A stretch of DNA of 10,000 bases from Asticcacaulis sp. (GTDB lineage: Bacteria; Pseudomonadota; Alphaproteobacteria; Caulobacterales; Caulobacteraceae): assembly GCF_020217185.1 (NCBI RefSeq), contig NZ_JAIWNX010000223.1:1-10000 (forward strand), written 5' to 3'. This document shows, piece after piece, positions 1 to 5,138 of the stretch; the first letter of the stretch is position 1, and every line of letters starts with the position of its first letter. A program made the position numbers and the translations under genes. The notes beneath the pieces are model-generated. The model was not told the DNA's origin and did not search any database. It saw nothing but the letters and a program-made list of their open reading frames with translations.

Positions 1-1
1 G

Positions 2-316
2 GACCGCGCCGCCGCCGAGGACAACAAGAGCGAGGTGGGCAAGCTCAACCGTGCCTTCCACCTGTCGCTGGTGCGCCCGCTGGGCCGTCAGGTCACCCTG
101 CAGATCATCGAGCGGCTGAACATCATCGCCGAACGCTACGTGTCCAAACATCTGGAACCCGCCGGCCGCGACGACCGCGCACATCAGGAACACTCCACGC
201 TTCTGGACCTGTGGATGCGCGGCAAGGGCGAAGAAGCGTCAGAGCTGATGCACGCGCACATCGCCGAAACGCTTTACGACCTGCGCAAGGAATTCGAGAA
301 CGACAAGCGCGCCTGA
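2..316 (+). CDS. GntR-family transcriptional regulator, C-terminal FCD domain (5' end outside window)
   Basis: The reading frame is open from base 2 and ends at TGA 314-316, so only the last 104 residues are visible; the N-terminal winged-helix DNA-binding domain would lie upstream of the window. The visible part is all-helical and has the pattern of the FCD ligand/metal-binding domain of the FadR subfamily. A helix carries LNRAFHLSL (the family's usual D/N..FH metal-binding helix). It is followed by HQEHSTLLDLWMRGKGEEASELMHAHI, which matches the typical EH..L..A...GD...A...M..H helix pair, with His residues in the expected metal-ligand places. FCD regulators usually repress catabolic or transport operons and release DNA on binding an organic acid or sugar acid. 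The target here cannot be told. The gene is closed by a strong hairpin at 357-382. The family call is firm; the specific role is unknown. Confidence 0.88.
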   Translation, partial: DRAAAEDNKSEVGKLNRAFHLSLVRPLGRQVTLQIIERLNIIAERYVSKHLEPAGRDDRAHQEHSTLLDLWMRGKGEEASELMHAHIAETLYDLRKEFENDKRA

Positions 317-356
317 TACCCCCAACGCAGCAAAACCGTCACACTCGAACGGTAAG

Positions 357-382
357 AAGCTCCCGTTTCCGGGAGCTTTTTT
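357..382 (+). terminator. Rho-independent terminator of the GntR gene, overlapping the next gene's ribosome-binding site
   Basis: A perfect 9-bp stem (AAGCTCCCG at 357-365 with CGGGAGCTT at 370-378) closes a TTTC loop. The stem is followed by an unbroken T run at 377-382. This is a textbook intrinsic terminator 40 bases after the GntR stop. The 3' arm contains GGGAG (371-375), which lies 8 bases before the ATG at 384 of the next gene, so the same element may also mask or supply that gene's Shine-Dalgarno sequence. Confidence 0.85.
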
Positions 383-383
383 C

Positions 384-1754
384 ATGCGTCTGTCCTGTCT
401 TGCCTTCACTGCACTTGTGGCTCTCGCCGGCAATGTCCACGCCGAAGAGGCGCGCACCTGGCTGGCCGGGGATCATCATGTCCACAGCCGCTTTTCGGGC
501 AAGCGCGCCGAAGACGGCACCTATGTGCTGGGCAAGGACGGCATCTACACCCTGCCCGACAATGCGCGCCACGCCCGCCAGTACGGCCTGAGCTGGGTCG
601 TGCTGATCGATCACGGCGGCGAAGGCCTGTCGAAACTGCGCTACGAACAGGCCTATCCGGAGTTTCTGCAGGCGCGGCAGGCGGTGCCGGACCTGATCCA
701 GTTCTTCGGTATGGAACTCGATACGCCGGGCGGCGACCATTCGAGCCTGATCATGGCCATCGACCCGCGCGAGGCCGAGACGCTGCGTCATCTCGAAAGC
801 ACCTATGCGGCGAACGAAACGAAAGACCCGGGGCGTGACGACCCGGCGCGCATGATCGCCGCGCTGAGCGAGATGCAGGGGTTGAACCCCCAACCGCTCG
901 TCATCGCCAATCACCCGTCGCGCGGCGCGAAATCACCGGACGGCTATGGCCGCCATACGCCGCAATCCCTGCGCAACTGGATAGACACTGCGCCCGACGT
1001 GGCCGTCGGCATGGAAGGCGCGCCGGGCCATCAGGGGGCGAGCCTCAAGAGCGGGGCGACGCCCGACACCCTGCGCAAGCGCGGCTATTACGAGCAGTCG
1101 CCGACCTATGGCGGGTTTGACGCCATGACGGCGCGCCTTGGCGGCGTGTGGGACGCGCTGCTGGGCGAAGGCCGCCACTTCGTGGTCACCGCCACCTCGG
1201 ACTCGCACCGCAATGTCGCGGACGGCGGCGAAGACTTCTGGCCCGGTCAGTACGCCAAGACCTGGGTCAAGGCGCGCAAGGACCCGGCGGACATTCTCGA
1301 TGGCCTGCGCAAGGGGCGCGTCTTTGTGGCCACCGGCGATCTGGTCAGCGAACTGGATATGGACGTCGCGGGTGCCCATCTGGGCGACACGGCGACGGTT
1401 AAAAAGGGCGAAATGGTGCAGGTGTCGGTGCGTTTGCGCGACCCCGCCGGGCCGAACGCCCACGGCGACCACCCGGAACTGAAGCGCGTGGACCTGATCA
1501 TGGGCGAGGTGACGCGACAGGTGGCCGAGCGCAACCCCACGACCCGCGTGGTGAAGACCTTTACCCCCGCCGACTGGACGCGCGATGGCGAAATCATCAC
1601 CTTCAACTGGTCTTTTACCGCCACCACAGACGCCTATCTGCGCCTGCGCGGCACGGCGACCGATGAGGCGGAGCCCCTGCCCGATCCGCTCGGCGAAAAC
1701 CCGTGGCCGGACCTGTGGGTCTATGGCAGCCCGGTCTATATCCAGGTGCGGTAA
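384..1754 (+). CDS. Secreted PHP-domain metallohydrolase, CehA/McbA type
   Basis: The 456-residue product starts with a Sec signal peptide (charged MR, hydrophobic core, likely cleavage after NVHA at residue 20), so it is predicted to be periplasmic or secreted. The PHP metallophosphoesterase fold is supported by a ladder of metal-ligand motifs. These are D-H-H-V-H at 30-34 (the HxH motif), I-D-H-G-G with D76/H77, M-E-L-D at 110-113, G-G-D-H at 116-119, A-N-H-P at 175-178, M-E-G at 210-212, and T-S-D-S-H at 271-275. The last 150 residues look like a beta-rich accessory domain, ending in the aromatic-rich NPWPDLWVYGSPVYIQ. CehA/McbA relatives include carbaryl hydrolases and many uncharacterised esterases or phosphoesterases, so the substrate is open. 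ATG 384 is chosen because it gives the complete signal peptide and has GGGAG 8 bases upstream, inside the 3' arm of the preceding terminator. It probably shares a transcript with the DCC gene that follows 36 bases later. Confidence 0.82.
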   Translation: MRLSCLAFTALVALAGNVHAEEARTWLAGDHHVHSRFSGKRAEDGTYVLGKDGIYTLPDNARHARQYGLSWVVLIDHGGEGLSKLRYEQAYPEFLQARQAVPDLIQFFGMELDTPGGDHSSLIMAIDPREAETLRHLESTYAANETKDPGRDDPARMIAALSEMQGLNPQPLVIANHPSRGAKSPDGYGRHTPQSLRNWIDTAPDVAVGMEGAPGHQGASLKSGATPDTLRKRGYYEQSPTYGGFDAMTARLGGVWDALLGEGRHFVVTATSDSHRNVADGGEDFWPGQYAKTWVKARKDPADILDGLRKGRVFVATGDLVSELDMDVAGAHLGDTATVKKGEMVQVSVRLRDPAGPNAHGDHPELKRVDLIMGEVTRQVAERNPTTRVVKTFTPADWTRDGEIITFNWSFTATTDAYLRLRGTATDEAEPLPDPLGENPWPDLWVYGSPVYIQVR

Positions 1755-1775
1755 ACCCGTCTAAACAGCCGTCTC

Positions 1776-1790
1776 GTGCGTAGAACGCAC
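1776..1790 (+). repeat. Perfect 6-bp inverted repeat abutting the start codon of the DCC gene
   Basis: GTGCGT (1776-1781), an AGA loop, and ACGCAC (1785-1790) form a short GC-rich hairpin that ends at the base before ATG 1791. There is no recognisable Shine-Dalgarno sequence in this 36-base gap. The hairpin could influence initiation on the downstream gene or mark a protein-binding site. No T run follows, so it is not a terminator. Confidence 0.5.
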
Positions 1791-2240
1791 ATGACCCAGA
1801 CAACCGACGACTCCGACACACCCACCCCCGAAATCGCCGCCTGCGGCACGGTCTGCCGCGAGGGCCTGACTGTCTATTTCGACGGCTCCTGCGCTCTCTG
1901 TTCCACCGAAATCCGCTACTATTCGACGCGCGCGGGCGAGGCCCTGCGCTTTGTCGATGTGGCCGACCACGCGGTGACGCCTGAGCCCGATCTGCCGCGT
2001 GAGGCGGCGCTGAAACGGCTCCATGTGCGTCAGGCCGATGGCACGCTGCTGTCCGGAGCACAGGCCTTCATCGCCATCTGGTCGCAGGTGCCCGGCTGGC
2101 GCTGGCTGGCGCGACTGGCCCGCCTGCCCGGCGTGGCGTGGTGTCTTGAGCGCGCCTATCGCGCCTTCCTGCCCGTGCGTCCCGCCCTGTCGCGTCTTGC
2201 CCGCGCTTTGGGGGCCAAACCGATGATGCGTCAGCCGTAG
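1791..2240 (+). CDS. DCC-family (DUF393, YuxK-like) thiol-disulfide oxidoreductase-like protein
   Basis: The 149-residue product has the diagnostic N-terminal signature of the DCC family: a beta strand LTVYFDG, then D31-x2-C34-x2-C37 (DGSCALC). A conserved basic helix (EIRYYSTRAG) and the later segment RQADGTLLSGAQAFIAIWSQVPGWRWLARLARLPG are also typical, as is the C-terminal Y..fl..R...SR. Members are thioredoxin-like and predicted to have redox activity, but their physiological role is largely unknown. No signal peptide is seen, so it is probably cytoplasmic. An N-terminal extension of about 25 residues holds two further cysteines (C18, C22), which is unusual. ATG 1791 is preferred; an in-frame GTG at 1776 would add five residues, but it forms the left arm of a hairpin and neither start has a good Shine-Dalgarno. 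The gene starts 36 bases after the PHP gene and is likely co-transcribed. No terminator is visible after it. Confidence 0.85.
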   Translation: MTQTTDDSDTPTPEIAACGTVCREGLTVYFDGSCALCSTEIRYYSTRAGEALRFVDVADHAVTPEPDLPREAALKRLHVRQADGTLLSGAQAFIAIWSQVPGWRWLARLARLPGVAWCLERAYRAFLPVRPALSRLARALGAKPMMRQP

Positions 2241-2282
2241 CGCTGTCTAATCTAAACTTCGCCACCCGCCGTATAGTTATCC

Positions 2283-2294
2283 AGAAGCGCTTCT
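2283..2294. promoter_or_regulatory. 12-bp perfect palindrome in the fasciclin gene leader
   Basis: AGAAGCGCTTCT is a perfect 12-bp palindrome 55 bases before the fasciclin start codon. It lies just downstream of TATAGT (2272-2277), which resembles a -10 hexamer but has no matching -35 at normal spacing. The palindrome is a candidate operator or a very small RNA hairpin; nothing else supports a particular regulator. Confidence 0.3.
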
Positions 2295-2349
2295 GAGTTC
2301 GAGTTTATCGCCACGTTCGGCATCCCCCCAACAGACGGAGACTAAACCC

Positions 2350-2898
2350 ATGATTAAGCGCAATCTATTGCATAAGCTCACCATCGCCCTGCTGGCCACC
2401 AGCCTGACCCTGCCGGCCGCTGCTGTGGCTGGCGATTATGCCAAGAAGCCCACCACCACCATAGTTGAAACCGCCGCCGGTAACCCGAACTTCAGCACGC
2501 TGGTCGCTGCCGTGAAAGCCGCCGATCTGGTCGGCACCCTGTCTGGTCCCGGTCCCTTCACCGTGTTTGCTCCGACCAATACCGCTTTCGACGCCCTGCC
2601 GCAGGGCACGGTGCCGACGCTGCTGAAGCCGGAAAACAAGGCCAAGCTGACCAAGGTCCTGACCTATCACGTCGTCGCCGGTAAGGTGAAGGCCGCCGAC
2701 CTGATCGCCGCCATCAATGCCCATAATGGTAAGTATACGATCACCACCGTCAGCGGCGATACGCTGGTCGCCTCGCTGTCGGGCGGCAAGGTGCTGCTGA
2801 CCGATGAATCGGGCGGCGTCGCCACCGTCACCACCACCGACCTCTATCAGAAGAATGGTGTCATCCACGTCATCGACAAGGTCGTTTTGCCGAAATAA
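2350..2898 (+). CDS. Secreted single-domain fasciclin (FAS1) protein
   Basis: The product has 182 residues: a Sec signal peptide (MIKRNLLHKLTIALLATSLTLPAAAVA, cleavage likely after residue 27), then one FAS1 domain. The FAS1 H1 box is clear (FTVFAPTNTAF, residues 70-80). The central YHVV segment is at 106-109 and the H2 box GVIHVIDKVVLP fills residues 170-181, so the domain is complete and ends the protein. Bacterial FAS1 proteins of this size are exported, adhesion-type or extracytoplasmic proteins. Several alphaproteobacterial members are stress- or symbiosis-associated, but no enzymatic activity is expected. ATG 2350 is preceded by GGAG at 2337-2340 with a 9-base spacer. It appears to be a single-gene unit: 109 bases separate it from the DCC gene and a terminator follows at 2911-2943. 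Confidence 0.93.
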   Translation: MIKRNLLHKLTIALLATSLTLPAAAVAGDYAKKPTTTIVETAAGNPNFSTLVAAVKAADLVGTLSGPGPFTVFAPTNTAFDALPQGTVPTLLKPENKAKLTKVLTYHVVAGKVKAADLIAAINAHNGKYTITTVSGDTLVASLSGGKVLLTDESGGVATVTTTDLYQKNGVIHVIDKVVLPK

Positions 2899-2910
2899 AG
2901 GTTCGTGTGC

Positions 2911-2943
2911 AAAGAGGTCCGGTCCCCCTTCCGGGCCTCTTTT
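2911..2943 (+). terminator. Rho-independent terminator of the fasciclin gene
   Basis: A 12-bp stem (AAAGAGGTCCGG at 2911-2922 with CCGGGCCTCTTT at 2931-2942, containing one T-G wobble) closes an 8-base C-rich loop and runs into TTTT at 2940-2943. It starts 12 bases after the fasciclin stop and ends 25 bases before the HIG1 start codon, separating the two transcripts or attenuating read-through. Confidence 0.85.
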
Positions 2944-2967
2944 ACCGTACGCCCGAAAGGTCACGCT

Positions 2968-3168
2968 ATGGATATCATCGTCAATATCGCTATCGGACTG
3001 TCGCTGCTGGTCGTGCTGGCGACCTTTATCATGGGCATGTTCGCCTTTGCCCAGAACGGCAAGGAAGCGGGCGCCAAGCTCAACAAGGCGATGGAGTGGC
3101 GCGTGCGTACCCAGATCGTCGCCATCGGTATCCTGATCCTCAGCATGGCGATCAAGGCCGGGTCGTAG
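2968..3168 (+). CDS. HIG1-domain (hypoxia-induced family) twin-transmembrane protein
   Basis: This 66-residue protein consists of two hydrophobic helices (about residues 3-27 and 49-63) joined by a basic loop holding AQNGKEAGAKLNKAMEWRVRTQ. The loop pattern, S/A-x-x-x-N-K-x-M-x-x-R-V-x-x-Q, is typical of bacterial HIG1-domain proteins. Mitochondrial relatives (Rcf1/HIGD) bind and help assemble cytochrome c oxidase or respiratory supercomplexes. The bacterial proteins are presumed to act on the respiratory chain in the inner membrane, but this is not shown by the sequence here. ATG 2968 is chosen because GAAAGG (2955-2960) lies 7 bases upstream. The in-frame GTG at 2905 would put the start upstream of the preceding terminator hairpin and add 21 residues unlike the family. 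No terminator is evident downstream. Confidence 0.85.
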   Translation: MDIIVNIAIGLSLLVVLATFIMGMFAFAQNGKEAGAKLNKAMEWRVRTQIVAIGILILSMAIKAGS

Positions 3169-3206
3169 GTTTTAACGGAAGAGGTACTGGTATCTTCTCG
3201 GTTCGT

Positions 3207-3222
3207 TAACATGACAATGTTA
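3207..3222. promoter_or_regulatory. Inverted repeat in the gap before the GGDEF-EAL gene
   Basis: TAACAT (3207-3212) and ATGTTA (3217-3222) form a perfect inverted repeat with a GACA spacer, in a locally AT-rich stretch about 35 bases before the ATG at 3257. The size and symmetry suit a dimeric regulator's operator. No clear -35/-10 pair was seen beside it. Confidence 0.3.
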
Positions 3223-3256
3223 TCAATGGGCAAAGTAAATTACTTTCCGATTGCCT

Positions 3257-3805
3257 ATGCCGACCCTGTTTCATCCTGTTTCATATCACCCGCACCTGTT
3301 GCGTCAGGCCTATCGCACGCTTGGACCGATGCTGTTGGTCAATCTGGCCTGCGTAATCGGCACCAGCTTCCTGCTCGACATAGCCAACCATCCCCTGCTG
3401 TCTGGCTGGGTGGTGGTGCATGTGACGGTCATCCTGATCCGCGGCGGCTCATGGGCGCGCTTTCATCAGGACAAGCGCAACTGGCGGCGCAAAAGCGATT
3501 ATCAGTTCTGGAAGGCCAGCTACACGGCGGGGCTGCAGCGTCTATATTGGTCTGCTGCTGCTGCCCGCCTCCCTGACCCTCCTGACCCACGACGACACGC
3601 ATCGCACCCTGGGCCTTCTGGGCCTGATCTTTTTAGGCGTCATGCTGGTCACGCTGCGTGGCAATCATCGTCTGCTGGTGCGCAATCTCACCCTCGAAGA
3701 CCGCAATCTCAGCCTGATCAAACAGCTCAGCGAGGTCAATCAGGTGCTGGAGGCCAAGGTCAGCGAACGCACCGAACGGCTGGCGCGGCTGGCCCATACC
3801 GATAA
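3257..3805 (+). pseudogene. N-terminal membrane part of the GGDEF-EAL protein, thrown out of frame near 3530
   Basis: From ATG 3257, residues 1-92 read as a plausible membrane-protein N-terminus with hydrophobic helices at about 22-40 and 46-62, then a basic loop (HQDKRNWRRKSDYQFWKASYTAG). After the GGGG run at 3529-3532 this frame becomes proline/arginine-rich nonsense (LQRLYWSAAAARLPDPPD...) and stops at 3803-3805. The +1 frame over the same bases reads CSVYIGLLLLPASLTLLTHDDTHRTLGLLGLIFLGVMLVTLRG, which is two more membrane helices leading straight into the GGDEF-EAL protein. Removing one G joins everything into one 605-residue protein. ATG 3257 is favoured over an in-frame TTG at 3251, though neither has a convincing Shine-Dalgarno. 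It is either a genuine frameshift mutation or a homopolymer sequencing error. Confidence 0.72.
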
Positions 3806-5075
3806 GCTGACCGGGCTGTTCAACCGATACGGCCTGTTCGACTGGCACCAGAAGCGGATCGAGGCCGAGCCCCACACCCGCACCGTCGTCTTCTTCCTCG
3901 ATCTCGACCGCTTCAAGCAGGTCAATGACGCCCTGAGCCACGAGGCCGGGGACAAGGTGCTGACCGCCATCGCCCAGCAGATCGAGTCCGTGGCCCCGCC
4001 GCAGGCCAAACTAGCCCGCTGGGGTGGCGATGAGTTCGTTCTGGCCTGCCAGGTCACCGGCGACGTCAATGCGCTGGTCGATGAGGTGTCAGAGGCCGTA
4101 TCGCGCGCCGTCGATATCCCGCTGAACATCGAAGGCACCGATCTCAAGCTGGGGGTCAGTATCGGCTGGGCCTGCCATCCCGATCATGACAAGACCTTTT
4201 CGGACATCGTCCACGCCGCCGATCTGGCCACCACCGAGGTCAAGCGCAGCGGCCGCGGGCGGACGCTGGCCTTTGACGAGACCTTTGCCGAAAGCTTGCG
4301 CCGCCGCTTCAACCTCAGCCGCGCCCTCAGCGCAGCCATCGGCAGCGACGCCTTGTACGTTGCCTATCAGCCGATCGTCTGCGCCCGCACCGGCGCGCTT
4401 ATGTCCTATGAGGCCCTGTGCCGCTGGGACCATCCGGAGCTGGGCACCATCCGCCCGGACGAGTTCATCCGTCTGGCCGAAGATACCGACCGTATCGTGG
4501 CACTCGGCAACTGGGTGCTGGAACGCGCCTGCGCCGATGCCGTCCAATGGCGCCGTCAGGGGATCGCGGCCAAGGTGGCGGTCAATGTCTCGGTCAAGCA
4601 ACTGACGCTCGACACCTTCGCCCTGCATCTGGTGTCGATCCTGTCGCGCACGGGCCTTTCGCCGGCCTGTCTGGAGATCGAAGTGACCGAAAGCGTCTTT
4701 GACGACGGCCATATCGAGCAGGTCAGCCACACCATCAAACACCTCAAGGCGCTGGGCGTGCACATCCATATCGACGATTTCGGCACGGGCTATTCGTCGC
4801 TGTCGCGCCTGCGTCACCTCAATGTCAGCGGCATCAAGATCGATCAGTCCTTTGTCGCCGACCTGAGCGGTCAGAGCCGCGTGATCATCGAAAGCACCAT
4901 ACTGATCGCCCGCGCCTTTGGCCTGACCATCGTCGCCGAAGGGGTGGAAAGCGATGAACAGCGCGACCTGTTGCGCACGCTGGGCGTGGATCAGATTCAG
5001 GGCTATCTGCTGGGCCGTCCGCAGCGTCTGGGCGATATTCTCGGCGCGGATACGTTCAGCGAAACGGCGGCGTGA
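3642..5075 (+). CDS. GGDEF-EAL protein (diguanylate cyclase/phosphodiesterase), catalytic part of a frameshifted gene
   Basis: The 477-residue frame from ATG 3642 is the cytoplasmic part of a c-di-GMP enzyme. The true N-terminus probably begins at 3257 in another frame. A coiled-coil linker (about residues 8-48, with LSLIKQLSEVNQVLEAKVSERTERLARLAHTD) precedes the GGDEF domain. The active-site loop is intact (RWGGDEF, GGDEF at 128-132), but the RxxD inhibitory site is missing: the aligned positions read PPQA. The EAL domain is complete by motif: YEALCRW (EAL at 257-259), NVSV, EVTES, DDFGTGYSSL, IKIDQSFV, EGVES and QGYLLGRP, so phosphodiesterase activity is expected. GGDEF activity is possible, or the domain may be a GTP-binding regulator. 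ATG 3642 lies inside the fourth predicted membrane helix; no ATG, GTG or TTG precedes it in this frame after the TGA at 3435, so it is a formal start and not a likely biological one. The last gene before a convergent receptor, it has no T-rich terminator on its own strand. Confidence 0.85.
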   Translation: MLVTLRGNHRLLVRNLTLEDRNLSLIKQLSEVNQVLEAKVSERTERLARLAHTDKLTGLFNRYGLFDWHQKRIEAEPHTRTVVFFLDLDRFKQVNDALSHEAGDKVLTAIAQQIESVAPPQAKLARWGGDEFVLACQVTGDVNALVDEVSEAVSRAVDIPLNIEGTDLKLGVSIGWACHPDHDKTFSDIVHAADLATTEVKRSGRGRTLAFDETFAESLRRRFNLSRALSAAIGSDALYVAYQPIVCARTGALMSYEALCRWDHPELGTIRPDEFIRLAEDTDRIVALGNWVLERACADAVQWRRQGIAAKVAVNVSVKQLTLDTFALHLVSILSRTGLSPACLEIEVTESVFDDGHIEQVSHTIKHLKALGVHIHIDDFGTGYSSLSRLRHLNVSGIKIDQSFVADLSGQSRVIIESTILIARAFGLTIVAEGVESDEQRDLLRTLGVDQIQGYLLGRPQRLGDILGADTFSETAA

Positions 5076-5084
5076 AAACGGCAC

Positions 5085-5112
5085 AAAAAACCCCGGAGCC
5101 TTCGCTCCGGGG
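5085..5112 (-). terminator. Rho-independent terminator of the TonB-dependent receptor gene
   Basis: A perfect 9-bp stem (5091-5099 CCCCGGAGC with 5104-5112 GCTCCGGGG) with a 4-base loop is flanked on its left by AAAAAA at 5085-5090. Read on the minus strand this is a GC-rich hairpin followed by six U residues, 26 bases after the receptor stop. On the plus strand the hairpin is followed by CTGTTGATT, a poor U tract, so it probably serves the minus-strand gene mainly. Confidence 0.85.
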
Positions 5113-5138
5113 CTGTTGATTCAGAGCCGAAAGCCGGA

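Noticed and set aside
339..914. 191-residue minus-strand open frame opposite the PHP hydrolase
   Set aside because: It overlaps the metal-binding motifs of the PHP gene and has no recognisable features.
2905..2967. GTG start at 2905 extending the HIG1 protein by 21 residues
   Set aside because: It lies upstream of the fasciclin terminator hairpin, and the extension does not resemble the HIG1 family. ATG 2968 has its own GAAAGG.
3179..3198. GAAGA...TCTTC hairpin as terminator after the HIG1 gene
   Set aside because: The stem is only 5 bp with an unpaired interior and no T run.
4089..5084. 331-residue minus-strand open frame opposite the EAL domain
   Set aside because: It is antisense to all EAL catalytic motifs; composition is typical of a GC-rich shadow frame.
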